36,926 bases of DNA from Bacteroidales bacterium (GTDB taxonomy: Bacteria > Bacteroidota > Bacteroidia > Bacteroidales > WCHB1-69): positions 1-36,926 of the forward strand of contig JAFYEU010000092.1 of assembly GCA_017544105.1 (NCBI GenBank), given 5' to 3'. Below the pieces are notes generated by a model. It searched no databases. It worked only from the letters and a program-made list of their open reading frames with translations, and was not told the DNA's origin. The stretch's first letter is position 1. The number at the start of each line of letters is the position of its first letter. This document shows, one piece after another, positions 7,575-17,095 of the stretch. Made by a program: the position numbers and the translations under genes.

Positions 7575-9656
7575 ATGCCGCAGAATAGAACCAACCCCTT
7601 CAACAAGAATAATGGCAAGGGGAATCCGCGCAACTCCAAAGACAAGACTTCTGCTACCCTGTCATACATATATATACTTATTGCGGTCGCCATCGGGCTC
7701 TATTTCCTGATGTCAACCAATACCTCTATGCAGGAGATTGACAACACCCAGTTCAAACAGATGGTCGAGAACCGGGATGTGGAACACGTGGAGTATGTGA
7801 ATAAGAGCCATCGGGCGAATGTCTACCTGACCAAGGATGCCCTGAAGCAGTCGCGTTATGAGAGCGTCAGCAAGAATGTGGACGGCCCTCAATATTTCCT
7901 CTCCGTGGGCGACTATGCCTCCTTTCAGGATGAACTGAAAGATATCAAAGCTACCGCCATCAAGAAAGCGATGGCGGCCGACACCACCTTGACAGAGACC
8001 GACCTGATTGACAGTTACGACTTCCCGGTCAAGCAAGACAATTCCCGCAATTGGGGCTTTGACTTGATGATCTGGTTCCTGCCCATGTTGTTGATTGTGG
8101 GTATGATGGTGATGTGGATGCGTTCCATGCGAGGTGGCTCCGGCCCCGGAGGCGGCAATATCTTCAGCATTGGCAAGTCCCGGGCCCAAGAGTTTGATGA
8201 GAAGTCGGGACAACTGGTCACCTTCAAGGATGTGGCCGGCTTGGAAGGCGCCAAGTTCGAGATCGAAGAGGTGGTGGATTTCCTGAAGAATCCGAAGAAA
8301 TATACCGTGTTGGGTGGCAAGATCCCCAAGGGTGTCTTGCTGGTAGGCCCTCCCGGAACGGGTAAGACCCTTTTGGCCAAGGCGGTGGCTGGTGAAGCCA
8401 AGGTGCCCTTCTTCTCCCTGTCAGGTTCCGACTTCGTGGAGATGTTTGTCGGCGTCGGCGCCTCGCGTGTCCGCGACCTCTTCAAGACGGCCAAGGAGAA
8501 GGCTCCCTGTATCATCTTTATCGATGAGATTGACGCTATCGGACGTGCCCGTGGCAAGAATGCCATGAGCAATGTCAACGACGAGCGCGAGAGTACCCTC
8601 AACCAGCTGCTGACGGAGATGGATGGCTTCTCGACCAATGCGGGGGTCATCATCATGGCGGCCACCAACCGCGCCGACATCCTCGACCGTGCCCTGTTGC
8701 GTGCCGGCCGTTTTGACCGTCAGATCCAGGTGGAACTGCCCAACCTCAACGAACGCCGTGGCATCTTCGGTGTCCACGTGCGCAATATCAAGATCGGACC
8801 CGATGTCGATTTGGACTTCTTTGCCAAACAGACCCCCGGCTTCTCAGGTGCCGATATCGCCAATGTGTGTAACGAGGCTGCCTTGATCGCTGCCCGTAAA
8901 GACAAAGAGTGTGTGGAGAAGGAGGACTTCCTCGCCGCTGTCGATCGTATCATCGGCGGCCTGGAGCGCCGCAGCAGTGTCTTCACCCCAGAGGAGAAAC
9001 GCGCCGTGGCCTTCCATGAGGCTGGCCATGCTACTGTCAGCTGGCTCATCCGCTATGCCTCCCCGCTGGTGAAGGTCACCATCGTGCCCCGCGGCAAAGC
9101 CCTCGGCGCTGCATGGTACCTGCCCGAAGAACGCCAACTCACCAACTATGACCAGATGGTGGATGAGATGACGGCTCTGCTGGGTGGCCGCGCGGCAGAA
9201 GAGGTCGTCTTCGGACAAGTCTCCACCGGCGCCCTTAACGACCTGGAGAGAACGACCAAGATGGCCTACGCCATGGTCGTCTATTATGGCCTCGACAAAA
9301 AGATCGGCAACGTGAGCTATTACGACTCCACCGGCCAGCAGGAGTTCGCCTTTGGGAAGCCATATAGCGAAAAGACCGCCCAGGACATCGACCAACAGGT
9401 CCATGACCTCGTGGAAGACTGCTATGCCCGCGCCAAGAGTATTCTCGCCGAGCATAAGGACCAGCTGTCACAACTGGCCCAGCAACTCCTCGACAGGGAG
9501 GTGATCTTCGCGGAAGACGTGGAACGCGTGCTCGGTCCCCGTCCATTCGCCAAGGAGGAACCCCAAGCCGTTCCCGAGACGACGGCCCCTCCGACCGCGG
9601 AACAACCCCAAACCCCTGAAACCGACACCTTAACCAACAATACCCCCGAATCATAA
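7575..9656 (+). CDS. ftsH: ATP-dependent zinc metalloprotease FtsH
   Basis: A 693-residue membrane-anchored AAA+ protease that extracts and degrades membrane and short-lived cytosolic proteins as a hexamer. Two membrane segments flank a periplasmic domain (about residues 29-46 and 164-182). A Gly-rich linker precedes the AAA domain, which has Walker A GPPGTGKT at 258-265 and Walker B IIFIDEID at 313-320. The second region of homology [21 protein letters not shown] spans about 362-382. The zinc site HEAGH is at 481-485, and the later Glu/Asp ligand region is intact ([12 protein letters not shown]). The C-terminal tail is rich in Pro, Thr and Glu, as often seen in this phylum. Its stop codon overlaps the next start by one base (TAATG), so translation of the LUD gene is probably coupled. 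Confidence 0.97.
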   Translation: MPQNRTNPFNKNNGKGNPRNSKDKTSATLSYIYILIAVAIGLYFLMSTNTSMQEIDNTQFKQMVENRDVEHVEYVNKSHRANVYLTKDALKQSRYESVSKNVDGPQYFLSVGDYASFQDELKDIKATAIKKAMAADTTLTETDLIDSYDFPVKQDNSRNWGFDLMIWFLPMLLIVGMMVMWMRSMRGGSGPGGGNIFSIGKSRAQEFDEKSGQLVTFKDVAGLEGAKFEIEEVVDFLKNPKKYTVLGGKIPKGVLLVGPPGTGKTLLAKAVAGEAKVPFFSLSGSDFVEMFVGVGASRVRDLFKTAKEKAPCIIFIDEIDAIGRARGKNAMSNVNDERESTLNQLLTEMDGFSTNAGVIIMAATNRADILDRALLRAGRFDRQIQVELPNLNERRGIFGVHVRNIKIGPDVDLDFFAKQTPGFSGADIANVCNEAALIAARKDKECVEKEDFLAAVDRIIGGLERRSSVFTPEEKRAVAFHEAGHATVSWLIRYASPLVKVTIVPRGKALGAAWYLPEERQLTNYDQMVDEMTALLGGRAAEEVVFGQVSTGALNDLERTTKMAYAMVVYYGLDKKIGNVSYYDSTGQQEFAFGKPYSEKTAQDIDQQVHDLVEDCYARAKSILAEHKDQLSQLAQQLLDREVIFAEDVERVLGPRPFAKEEPQAVPETTAPPTAEQPQTPETDTLTNNTPES

Positions 9657-10306
9657 TGGACTCAGACAGATTACATAGTGAGAATCCTAAGGATCTTATC
9701 CGAAAGGAAATACGCGACACCAATCAGATAAAGACCCTTCAGGTGGAACAGAACCTGGAGAAAAATATGTTCTTCTCCGAATTCAACCAACCTATCGTGG
9801 ATGAGTTCGTATCCCATTTCCGTGCCGCCGGTGGCAAGTTCTTCCCCTTTCCCAAAGACCAGATTTACACCAATCTCGAACTCTTTCTGAAAAAACAGAA
9901 ATACCAGACCGTCGCCGCTCTGACCCCCAACCTTCACCACTTCCTGACTAAAAGGGAGATCCCCTTTGTGCAGGTGGTGCCCTATAATGAACCTGCAGAT
10001 GTGGCCTTGGTGTTCTCGGATATGCTGGTGGCCTGCTCCGGCAGCATCGGCTTCTCCCCGCGAACAATCCTCTATTCCTCCATCAAGAATATCGCCAAGG
10101 ATGTCGTGGTGATGACCCGCTCCCGCTGCGTCTTCCCGAATCATGCCGCCGCCATGGTGTACCAACATTCCCTGGGCGAACAGGCACATAATGCAATCGT
10201 GGAATTTGTGACCCCGGAACTGGTGACCAATGAGGAGGGTAAACCTGTCTATACCCCTCAAAATCCCCGCTTCTTTGTCTTCATGGTTCAAGATGATGTG
10301 GAATAG
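9656..10306 (+). CDS. LUD-domain protein (LutC/YkgG-like)
   Basis: A 216-residue soluble protein of the LUD superfamily, related to LutC of the lactate-utilisation complex. The middle and C-terminal parts show the recognisable pattern ALVFSDMLVACSGSIGFSP, then AKDVVVMTRSRCVFPNHAAAMVYQ, and the C-terminal PQNPRFFVFMVQDD. The LutA and LutB partners are not present. In Bacteroidetes a stand-alone member regularly sits between ftsH and cdsA, as here. It overlaps ftsH by one base and ends 11 bases before cdsA. Substrate and role are unknown; a function linked to membrane or protease homeostasis is only a guess from position. Confidence 0.85.
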   Translation: MDSDRLHSENPKDLIRKEIRDTNQIKTLQVEQNLEKNMFFSEFNQPIVDEFVSHFRAAGGKFFPFPKDQIYTNLELFLKKQKYQTVAALTPNLHHFLTKREIPFVQVVPYNEPADVALVFSDMLVACSGSIGFSPRTILYSSIKNIAKDVVVMTRSRCVFPNHAAAMVYQHSLGEQAHNAIVEFVTPELVTNEEGKPVYTPQNPRFFVFMVQDDVE

Positions 10307-10317
10307 GAGAGAGAAAG

Positions 10318-11175
10318 ATGGCTGAAGGGAAACTGAAACGATTAATTGTCAGGACTCTGTCGGGGGCTGTGTATGCCTCCCTGATGGTGGTGTCCACCCT
10401 CTATCCGGTTGTCATGATCCCGCTGATGTGCTTCCTGACCATCATTGGCTTGGCGGAGTATTATAAGATGACAGATCCGCAGGCCGAGGATACCCTGTCA
10501 CGCAATGTGCTGATGGCCCTCACCTTCTTGATTTACCTCATGCTGCTGCTCACCCGCATCTCGCCCATGCTTCCTATCGGGTCGTATCAGCTGTTCCACT
10601 TCCTGCTCGCCACCTTTCTGCTGTTGGCGATGCTTGCCCTGGTTCGGCATAAGTCAGCTGCCGCGCAAAGTGTCGGTCTCTCGCTGTTCGCCATGCTGTG
10701 GATCATTATGCCGCTGTGCCTGATGACCAACTCCTGCCTGCATGAAGGAATGGGCGACGTGGTGCTGCTGATATTTGTGCTGATTTGGATCAACGACACA
10801 TTTGCCTATCTGGGAGGAAGTCTCTACGGGCGCCATAAGATGACGGAACGCATATCCCCCAACAAGACTTGGGAGGGCACGGTGACAGGCTTTGTGTTTA
10901 CCATGGGTGCCTCGCTGCTGGCCGGTTGGCTTTGGGCCGACCAGATCATCCCGGGAGGCACGTTCCACTGGTATGGCTGGATGTTGTTCGGCTTCTTCAC
11001 CTCGCTGCTGGCGACGATGGGCGACCTGCTGGAGTCGCTGCTGAAACGGCAGGCAGGCGTCAAGGACTCCGGCAATCTCATCCCGGGGCACGGCGGCGTG
11101 CTGGATCGTATGGATTCCATACTCCTGACGGTCTATCCCTTGATATCTTTTCTGCTGGTACTGCTGATGTTATGA
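10318..11175 (+). CDS. cdsA: Phosphatidate cytidylyltransferase CdsA
   Basis: A 285-residue integral membrane enzyme that makes CDP-diacylglycerol from CTP and phosphatidic acid, the branch point of phospholipid synthesis. It has about seven to eight hydrophobic segments. Conserved blocks are NDTFAYLGGSLYGRHKMTERISPNKTWEG at about 159-187 and the CDP-diglyceride synthetase signature at about 240-266. That signature runs from SLLKRQAGVKDSG through IPGHGGVLDRMD and keeps the catalytic Asp and Lys residues. Length is normal for the family. It is last in the rsfS-ftsH-LUD-cdsA operon. Its 3' end overlaps the convergent xseA end by six bases, leaving no room for a separate terminator. Confidence 0.96.
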   Translation: MAEGKLKRLIVRTLSGAVYASLMVVSTLYPVVMIPLMCFLTIIGLAEYYKMTDPQAEDTLSRNVLMALTFLIYLMLLLTRISPMLPIGSYQLFHFLLATFLLLAMLALVRHKSAAAQSVGLSLFAMLWIIMPLCLMTNSCLHEGMGDVVLLIFVLIWINDTFAYLGGSLYGRHKMTERISPNKTWEGTVTGFVFTMGASLLAGWLWADQIIPGGTFHWYGWMLFGFFTSLLATMGDLLESLLKRQAGVKDSGNLIPGHGGVLDRMDSILLTVYPLISFLLVLLML

Positions 11176-12561
11176 TTCTACCACGCTCTCAATATTTCCT
11201 TGGTGGAAGTGCGTGGTGAGGATGTCCCCTTTTTTCAGTTGTGATGCTTGCGTGACGGCTTTCCCGTTATGACGGGTGATGCTGAAACCCCGCTTCAGAA
11301 TGTTGTCGGGGTGGAGTAGGGCAATCTTCTCTGCTAAGGTCTCCAATGTTTTGTTTTCCATGGTCAGACATCTGGCGGTGTCGCTGGATAGTTGGCTGGC
11401 TAGGCGGTTGAGATGTTCACTTTCCTGTTGCAGGCGAACTTCACCCGCGCGATGGAGGGTCTCCGTGAAGCCATCCAGGAGGTTGCGTTGACGAATGGTG
11501 AGCTCTCTGGCGGAGAGTGCCACGCTTTGCGATAGCTGCCACAGACGCTGTGCGTGCTGGTGGAGCAGCATGTCGGCGTTCCTTCTGAAGCGTCCTTCCG
11601 TCTCTGCCAGCAACAGCTTCTGGCCGGCTACGACTCGCTGTGCGCATTCCGCGATGCGTGTGCGACAGCTGTTGACCTTCTCGTTGAAGTCCTGGAAGGC
11701 TTGCAGGATGGTGAACGCGACGTCGGTCGGGGTGATCTTGTGGGTGTGGGCAACCATGTCCACCACCGTGAGGTTGGTGGAGTGGCCGATGCCGGTCAGG
11801 ATGGGCAGGGGGAAGGTGGCCACACCCCGCGCCAGCTGGTAGTCGTCATAACAGCTGAGCCCCACGTCGCCGCCACCGCCTCTGACAATGACTACACAGT
11901 CGAACTCCTCTTGCCGGCTGGCGATGACCGACAGCTGGCTGGTGATGCCCGTGACGGCCTTCTCGCCCTGCAGGATGGATGGGAAGAGCTCGGTCTCAAA
12001 GCGGAATCCCTCCTTGTTCTGCGTGAGCGTCGTGATGAAGTCGCTGTACCCTTTGCTGGTCTCCACCGAGATGATGGCAATGCGCTTGGGCAACAAAGGG
12101 AGTTGTAGCTTCCGGTTGCTGTCGAAGACTCCCTCCCGCTTCAGTTTCTCAATACACTCAGCCCGGTTGCGCATCAGCTCGCCCAGGGTGAAGGAGGGGT
12201 CTATGTCTTGGATGTGCAAGGCTAAGCCATGCTTGGGACTGTATTCTATCTTGGCCAGGCAGAGGATGTTGATGTTCTCGCGCAAGGGCTCCCCCGTGAT
12301 GCGTCTGAAACGCTCGTTGATCTGCTGGAACTGCGAAGACCAGATGATGCCCCGGATCTCCGCCTTGACCTTCTCGCCCTCTTTCTCCACCAACTCGGGA
12401 TAACAGTGACCCGAGTGCGGATAGTAATTCAATTTGAGGATCTCCGCCTTGATGAAGTAAGGCTGCGGATAGGTGCGCTCGATAACATTGTGAAGACTTA
12501 ACGCAATCTCAGATAGCGTATAGACAGGATGCCCGTTGAAAGTCTCGCGTTGGCTGGCCAT
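11170..12561 (-). CDS. xseA: Exodeoxyribonuclease VII large subunit
   Basis: A 463-residue large subunit of exonuclease VII, which degrades single-stranded DNA in both directions and acts in repair. The N-terminal OB-fold (about residues 12-110) opens with VYTLSEIALSLHNVIERTYPQPYFIKAEI. The catalytic domain contains the family blocks LPKRIAIISVETSKGYSDFITTL, the DCVVIVRGGGGDVGLSCYDDYQLARGVATFPLPILTGIGH stretch and DMVAHTHKITPTDVA. A long coiled-coil segment follows, and the C-terminal HPDNILKRGFSIT barrel region closes the protein. The small subunit gene xseB usually lies directly downstream, but the convergent cdsA occupies that place, so xseB must be elsewhere. The start chosen is ATG at 12561, MASQRETFNGHPVYTL. 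Confidence 0.95.
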   Translation of the reverse strand: MASQRETFNGHPVYTLSEIALSLHNVIERTYPQPYFIKAEILKLNYYPHSGHCYPELVEKEGEKVKAEIRGIIWSSQFQQINERFRRITGEPLRENINILCLAKIEYSPKHGLALHIQDIDPSFTLGELMRNRAECIEKLKREGVFDSNRKLQLPLLPKRIAIISVETSKGYSDFITTLTQNKEGFRFETELFPSILQGEKAVTGITSQLSVIASRQEEFDCVVIVRGGGGDVGLSCYDDYQLARGVATFPLPILTGIGHSTNLTVVDMVAHTHKITPTDVAFTILQAFQDFNEKVNSCRTRIAECAQRVVAGQKLLLAETEGRFRRNADMLLHQHAQRLWQLSQSVALSARELTIRQRNLLDGFTETLHRAGEVRLQQESEHLNRLASQLSSDTARCLTMENKTLETLAEKIALLHPDNILKRGFSITRHNGKAVTQASQLKKGDILTTHFHQGNIESVVES

Positions 12562-12588
12562 AGGAGGTTGTTAAGGATGATGTGAAAA

Positions 12589-12645
12589 ATGAATGATGCC
12601 CCGTGATGGTGACCGGTGAGACGGCATACCGAGGGCATCATTCAT
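12589..12645 (-). terminator. Long-stem hairpin between mscL and xseA
   Basis: ATGAATGATGCCC (12589-12601) and GGGCATCATTCAT (12633-12645) are perfect 13-bp inverted repeats separated by 31 bases. On the minus strand, the direction of both flanking genes, the stem is followed by TTTT. It may terminate mscL transcription or act as an attenuator ahead of xseA. The loop holds a second short palindrome, ACCGGT. The function is inferred. Confidence 0.5.
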
Positions 12646-12675
12646 GAAACACTTGGCTTTCAGAGCAATAATGGT

Positions 12676-13146
12676 TTATTTCTCTTTCAGTAGGTCGCGG
12701 ATCTCAGTGAGGAGAACCTCTTCCTTAGTGGGTTCTGGAGCAGGTGCCGGAGCCTCTTCCTGCTCTTTCTTGCGCAGGGCGGAAAGCTTGTTGATGCCCT
12801 TGACCACCAAGAAGATACAGATGGATACGATGAGGAAGTCGATGGTCACCTGGAGGAAGTTACCATAGTTCCAAGTCACAGGGTCCATCAGTTTTTCCAC
12901 CGTCTGGGGAAGACCATCTTCGCCAACGACCGTCTCTACCACCTTGCGTTGCGGGAACGTCAGGCTCAATTTGGTGAAGTCCGTGCCACCGAGAAGCCAT
13001 CCGATGGGCGGCATCAAGATATCATTCACCAAGGAGGTGATGATCTTACCGAAAGCGCCGCCGATGATCACACCGATGGCCATGTCCATAACGTTGCCTT
13101 TTAAAGCAAACTCTTTGAATTCTTTGAGTAAACTTGATTTTGCCAT
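12676..13146 (-). CDS. mscL: Large-conductance mechanosensitive channel MscL
   Basis: A 156-residue homopentameric channel of the inner membrane that opens under high tension to release solutes after hypo-osmotic shock. The N-terminal amphipathic helix is [21 protein letters not shown]1 (about 18-44) shows the family signature [34 protein letters not shown]. The periplasmic loop runs from about 52 to 95. TM2 spans about 96-118 ([24 protein letters not shown]). The cytoplasmic tail has a charged KK cluster, a Pro/Ala linker ([10 protein letters not shown]) and the terminal [10 protein letters not shown] helix bundle. It has its own -7 element. Confidence 0.96.
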   Translation of the reverse strand: MAKSSLLKEFKEFALKGNVMDMAIGVIIGGAFGKIITSLVNDILMPPIGWLLGGTDFTKLSLTFPQRKVVETVVGEDGLPQTVEKLMDPVTWNYGNFLQVTIDFLIVSICIFLVVKGINKLSALRKKEQEEAPAPAPEPTKEEVLLTEIRDLLKEK

Positions 13147-13181
13147 AAGATTTAGTTTTAAGAATAAAAATTAATTTTCCG

Positions 13182-13189
13182 CAAAAATA
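13182..13189 (-). promoter_or_regulatory. Bacteroidetes -7 element of mscL
   Basis: The minus strand reads TATTTTTG followed by CGG, matching TAnnTTTG. It lies 35 bases before the mscL ATG. The divergent lipoprotein promoter is about 50 bases away. Confidence 0.6.
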
Positions 13190-13238
13190 AAAAAAATATA
13201 ATCACTGGTGTTAGGATTCAAAAATCATCAAAATTTAT

Positions 13239-13246
13239 TATTTTTG
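13239..13246 (+). promoter_or_regulatory. Bacteroidetes -7 element of the 13268 lipoprotein gene
   Basis: TATTTTTG followed by CGC, the phylum's -7 form, 21 bases before the ATG. Confidence 0.6.
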
Positions 13247-13267
13247 CGCTCTCTAAATAATTAATGT

Positions 13268-13651
13268 ATGAAACTGAAAAATATCTTGTTTTTATTGGTG
13301 GCTCTGCTTCTTTGCGCCTCCTGCAAAATGGAGGATCAGACTACTCCCGAGTATGCCACGAAAGAGTTCTTGAAGGCTTTCAACACAGGCGACTTTGCCA
13401 ATATCTACAAATACACGCCTGCCAAAGAACATATTCTGATTGAGCAGATTGAAAAGATGATGAACGAGAACGAGAAGCAGTATGAGAAGGTCAAGAAGAA
13501 CAAGGTGGAGATCACCAGCATCACCTGCACCGAGAAGACCGATACCACGGCCGTCTGTCACTGTGTCTATAGCTTTAACGGGAAGAAGAAAGAGGAGGAC
13601 ATGAACCTGAAGAAGGAGAACGATCACTGGTGTGTGAGACTCTCTCTCTAG
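13268..13651 (+). CDS. Small lipoprotein, DUF4878/NTF2-like
   Basis: A 127-residue predicted lipoprotein. The signal peptide MKLKNILFLLVALLLCASC places the lipid-bearing Cys at residue 19 (C-A-S-C lipobox). The mature part begins TPEYATKEFLKAFNTGDFANIYKYT, the opening helix of small NTF2-like domains such as DUF4878. It ends in a beta-sheet with VCHCVYSFNGKKKEEDMNLKKENDHWCVRL, which matches that fold. It is very rich in Lys and Glu. The function is unknown; members are thought of as envelope or secreted binding proteins. It has its own promoter, and 83 bases separate it from tyrS. Confidence 0.75.
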   Translation: MKLKNILFLLVALLLCASCKMEDQTTPEYATKEFLKAFNTGDFANIYKYTPAKEHILIEQIEKMMNENEKQYEKVKKNKVEITSITCTEKTDTTAVCHCVYSFNGKKKEEDMNLKKENDHWCVRLSL

Positions 13652-13734
13652 CAGGGTCTTCCTGAATGTTGATGAAAGGAACATTGTTTAGCGACTTTAA
13701 TATCTTCATTTTTTAATTTTTAATAGATAGTTTG

Positions 13735-15021
13735 ATGAATTTCGTAGAAGAACTGAAATGGCGTGGCATGTTGCACAATATCATGCCTGGAACGGAAGAA
13801 TTGTTGAATAAAGAGACGAGTACCGCCTATCTGGGTATCGACCCGACGGCGGACTCTTTACATATTGGCCATCTGGTGGGCATCATGATGTTGTCCCACT
13901 TCCAGCGTTGCGGTCACCGGCCCATTGCCCTGTTGGGTGGTGCCACCGGCATGATCGGCGACCCCTCCGGCAAGTCCCAAGAGCGCAATCTGCTGGACGA
14001 GGAGACGTTGAAACATAATCAGGCCTGTATCAAAAAACAGCTGAGCAAATTCCTGGATTTCGAGTCGGATGGCCCCACGGCCGCCCAGCTGGTGAACAAC
14101 TACACCTGGATGAGCAAGTTCTCCTTCCTGGAGTTTATCCGTGATATCGGCAAGCATATCACCGTCAACTATATGATGGCGAAAGACTCCGTCAAGAAAC
14201 GCTTCAACGGCGAAGGCGACGGCATGTCGTTTACGGAGTTCTCCTACCAGCTGGTGCAGGGCTACGACTTCCTGTATCTATATCAGAACTACGGCTGCAA
14301 GTTGCAGTTGGGCGGCTCCGACCAATGGGGTAACATCACCACGGGCACCGAGATGATCCGTCGTATTCTCAACGGTGAGGCCTATGCCCTGACCTGTCCG
14401 CTCATCACCAAGGCTGACGGTGGCAAGTTCGGCAAGACCGAGAAGGGCAATATCTGGCTCGATCCCGAGCGCACCTCCCCGTATGCCTTCTATCAGTTCT
14501 GGCTCAACTGCTCCGATGATGACAGCAAACGCTATATCCGCATCTTCACCCATTTCACCAAGGAGGAGATTGAGGAGATGGAGCAGGAGCACGATGCCGC
14601 TCCGCATCTGCGCATCCTCCAGAAAGCCTTGGCCAAAGACCTGACCATTCGCGTCCATTCCGAGGATGACTATAACGCTGCCGTGAATGCTTCCGAGATT
14701 CTCTTCGGCAAAGGGACTTCCGAGAGCCTGGCCGCCCTTCCCGAGAAGCTCTTCCTCTCCGTCTTTGAAGGGGTACCCCAAGTGGAAGTGCCCAAGACGG
14801 TGATCGAGAACGGCTGTGGCGTGGTGGATTTCCTCGCGGAACATACCAACATCTTCGCCTCTAAGGGCGAGGCCCGCCGTATGCTCAAGGACAATGGCGT
14901 CTCCATCAACAAGAACAAAGTGAAGGAAGATCTGATCGTGAATGCCGACATGGTGATGAACGGCCATTACATCCTGGTGCAGAAAGGGAAAAAGAACTAT
15001 TATATTGTCCATATTGCCTAA
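13735..15021 (+). CDS. tyrS: Tyrosyl-tRNA synthetase
   Basis: A 428-residue class I synthetase charging tRNA-Tyr. HIGH is at residues 43-46 (SLHIGHLVG), after [10 protein letters not shown]. The tyrosine pocket includes [27 protein letters not shown] and the [12 protein letters not shown] block. The KMSKS counterpart is KFGKT at 231-235, the usual form in this family. A C-terminal S4 RNA-binding domain covers about 360-425 ([34 protein letters not shown]). ATG at 13735 is preferred to the in-frame TTG three bases earlier. It heads a run of closely spaced genes, with the nfeD-like gene 6 bases downstream. Confidence 0.97.
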   Translation: MNFVEELKWRGMLHNIMPGTEELLNKETSTAYLGIDPTADSLHIGHLVGIMMLSHFQRCGHRPIALLGGATGMIGDPSGKSQERNLLDEETLKHNQACIKKQLSKFLDFESDGPTAAQLVNNYTWMSKFSFLEFIRDIGKHITVNYMMAKDSVKKRFNGEGDGMSFTEFSYQLVQGYDFLYLYQNYGCKLQLGGSDQWGNITTGTEMIRRILNGEAYALTCPLITKADGGKFGKTEKGNIWLDPERTSPYAFYQFWLNCSDDDSKRYIRIFTHFTKEEIEEMEQEHDAAPHLRILQKALAKDLTIRVHSEDDYNAAVNASEILFGKGTSESLAALPEKLFLSVFEGVPQVEVPKTVIENGCGVVDFLAEHTNIFASKGEARRMLKDNGVSINKNKVKEDLIVNADMVMNGHYILVQKGKKNYYIVHIA

Positions 15022-15027
15022 GCCATT

Positions 15028-15492
15028 ATGAATATCGGTAGTATCATCCTCATTATCCTGGTCGGTCTGCTGCTGATGATCCTGGACTTCCTGGTCATCC
15101 CTGGCGGCGTGGTGGCTATCTTCGGCGTGCTCTGCATGATCGCCGGCATCATCACCACCTATGTCCTCTATGGCGCCACGGCCGGCACGATCATGATCTT
15201 CGCTGTCGCCATCGTGACACTGCTCTCGTTCTACTTTATGATGCGCACCAAGACATGGCGCAAGTTGCAGCTTAATACGCAGATCGACAGCAAGATGAAT
15301 GAGATTAGCGAACAGCTGAAGCCCGGTGATGCCGGTGTCGCACTCTCCCGCCTGGCCCAGAAGGGCACCGGACTCTTCGGCGATCAGAAGGTGGAGGTGA
15401 CCTCCGTGCAGGATTTCGTGGATGTCAATACCCCGATCGAGATTGTCAAGATCGAACAAAATGAAATATTTGTAAAACCTATTAATTCTTAA
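15028..15492 (+). CDS. NfeD-like membrane protein
   Basis: A 154-residue short-form NfeD protein. It has about three hydrophobic segments (residues 3-24, 26-47 and 52-71), with the typical phrase ILDFLVIPGGVVAIFGVLCMIAG. A soluble C-terminal OB-fold domain of about 80 residues follows, with KPGDAGVALSRLAQKGTGLFGDQKVEVTS and NTPIEIVKIEQNEIFVKPI. NfeD proteins pair with flotillin-like proteins in membrane microdomains. Here the floA gene begins three bases after this stop, which strongly supports the pairing. Confidence 0.88.
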   Translation: MNIGSIILIILVGLLLMILDFLVIPGGVVAIFGVLCMIAGIITTYVLYGATAGTIMIFAVAIVTLLSFYFMMRTKTWRKLQLNTQIDSKMNEISEQLKPGDAGVALSRLAQKGTGLFGDQKVEVTSVQDFVDVNTPIEIVKIEQNEIFVKPINS

Positions 15493-15495
15493 ATT

Positions 15496-16470
15496 ATGAC
15501 CAGTACGATTCTTATTGTCATTGCCATTGTCGTCCTCGTCATCCTCTTTTTCTGGATGGTGCCTTTGAGACTATGGTTCATCGCCATCTTAAATGGTGTG
15601 CATATTTCTTTGATACAGCTGATCCTGATGCGTTGGCGTCGCGTTCCGCCAGATAAAATCGTGAACTCCATGATCACGGCTTCGAAGGCGGGTATCCCGT
15701 TGGGTCGTGACCAGCTGGAGGCCCACTACCTGGCCGGAGGTCATATCTCCGCGGTCGTCAATGCGCTGATTTCTGCCGACAAGGCTAATATCCCGTTGGA
15801 CTTCAAGGCTGCTACCGCCATCGATTTGGCTGGCCGTAACCTGGTGGAGGCCATCCAGACTTCCGTGAACCCGAAGGTGATCAACACGCCGCCGGTGGCT
15901 GCTGTGGCCAAAGACGGTATCCAGTTGATAGCCAAAGCCCGTGTGACGGTGCGTACCAACATCCGTCAGCTCGTGGGTGGTGCCGGCGAAGAGACCATCA
16001 TCGCCCGTGTGGGTGAGGGTATCGTGACCGCCATCGGCTCTGCCGAGACCCACAAGATGGTGCTTGAGAACCCTGATTCCATCTCCAAGCTGGTGCTCTC
16101 CAAAGGTCTGGACTCCGGTACGGCTTTTGAGATCCTCTCCATCGACATCGCGGATGTGGATGTGGGTAAGAACATCGGTGCCATGTTGCAGATGGACCAG
16201 GCTAATGCGGACAAGAACATCGCCCAGGCCAAGGCTGAGGAGCGTCGCGCCATGGCTGTCGCCTCCGAACAGGAGATGAAGGCCAAGGCTCAAGAAGCCC
16301 GCGCCAAGGTGATCCTCGCCGAAGCTGAGGTGCCCCTGGCACTCGCCGAAGCGTTCCGCACTGGCAACCTCGGTGTGATGGATTATTATCGCCTGGAGAA
16401 TATTAAAGCCGACACCCAGATGCGTGATGGCATCAGCAAGATCGGCCAAGACAAACCCGTAAAGAAATAG
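15496..16470 (+). CDS. floA: Flotillin-like protein FloA
   Basis: A 324-residue SPFH-family scaffold that organises functional membrane microdomains. The N-terminal hydrophobic hairpin [24 protein letters not shown] anchors it. The family's conserved blocks follow: [34 protein letters not shown], then [25 protein letters not shown] and [36 protein letters not shown]. The C-terminal part has the Ala/Glu-rich coiled coil ([56 protein letters not shown]). Length fits the UPF0365/FloA family. The neighbouring NfeD-like gene supports the call. Confidence 0.95.
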   Translation: MTSTILIVIAIVVLVILFFWMVPLRLWFIAILNGVHISLIQLILMRWRRVPPDKIVNSMITASKAGIPLGRDQLEAHYLAGGHISAVVNALISADKANIPLDFKAATAIDLAGRNLVEAIQTSVNPKVINTPPVAAVAKDGIQLIAKARVTVRTNIRQLVGGAGEETIIARVGEGIVTAIGSAETHKMVLENPDSISKLVLSKGLDSGTAFEILSIDIADVDVGKNIGAMLQMDQANADKNIAQAKAEERRAMAVASEQEMKAKAQEARAKVILAEAEVPLALAEAFRTGNLGVMDYYRLENIKADTQMRDGISKIGQDKPVKK

Positions 16471-16474
16471 TCCG

Positions 16475-17095
16475 ATGAAAAAACTCTTTTTGATCCTAAC
16501 ATGTAGCCTTATGTGTAGTCTGTTAACCGCTCAGGACATTCAGCTCCCCCTGCCGCAGACCCGTGGCGGGATGCCCCTTTACGAGGCCCTCTACCGCCGC
16601 TCCACAGCCCGTGAGTTCTCCACGGCCAAGTTGAGCCTGCAGCAGATCTCCGACCTGCTCTGGTGCGCCAATGGCATCAACCGGACCGACGGCAAGCGCA
16701 CGGCTCCATCTGCCCGCAATGCCCAGGAGATCGACATCTATGTCTTCCTCACCGACGGCGCCTATCTCTATGATCCGAAGGACAATAAGCTCGTCTTCGT
16801 ATCCGACAAAGATCTGCGTCCCGTGACATCCCATAGCGCCTTCGCGCAGAAAGCTCCGCTCATGCTGCTCTTCGTGGCCAACTATGACAAGATGGAGGCT
16901 TTTGACGAGAATGCCCGGGAGTTCTACGGCGCCACCGACGCAGGCTATGTGAGCCAGAACACCTATCTCTATTGCGCCGCCAATGGACTTAGCACCGTGG
17001 TGATGGGCCATATCTACCGCGACGATATCCAAGAGGCTCTCAAATTCAAAGGCAAGGCTGTCCTGGCACAGTCTGTAGGATATCCGGCTGAATAG
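16475..17095 (+). CDS. Exported SagB/ThcOx-type nitroreductase family protein
   Basis: A 206-residue flavin-dependent oxidoreductase of the nitroreductase superfamily with a signal peptide (MKKLFLILTCSLMCSLLTAQ), so it should act in the periplasm. Recognisable pieces are YRRSTAREFSTAKLSLQQISDLLWCANGINR, with the R-R/S-x-R FMN-binding pattern near residues 38-43, then RTAPSARNAQEIDIYVF. The C-terminal GYVSQNTYLYCAANGLSTVVMG is the FMN and dimer helix. It resembles the stand-alone SagB/ThcOx-like proteins common in Bacteroidetes, whose substrates are not known. It starts 4 bases after floA and ends directly before the 5'-nucleotidase-like gene. Confidence 0.88.
   Translation: MKKLFLILTCSLMCSLLTAQDIQLPLPQTRGGMPLYEALYRRSTAREFSTAKLSLQQISDLLWCANGINRTDGKRTAPSARNAQEIDIYVFLTDGAYLYDPKDNKLVFVSDKDLRPVTSHSAFAQKAPLMLLFVANYDKMEAFDENAREFYGATDAGYVSQNTYLYCAANGLSTVVMGHIYRDDIQEALKFKGKAVLAQSVGYPAE

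Noticed and set aside
11170..11175. Possible frameshift or fusion where cdsA and xseA overlap
   Set aside because: The genes are convergent and both end normally; the six-base overlap is only the two stop regions crossing.
11170..13146. Possible exonuclease VII operon with xseB
   Set aside because: No xseB-like small helical protein is present on either side of xseA.
14278..15459. Long minus-strand open frame (393 codons) opposite tyrS and the nfeD-like gene
   Set aside because: It covers two firmly identified genes, has no promoter and its product is His/Asp/Gly rich without family features, as expected for an antisense shadow.
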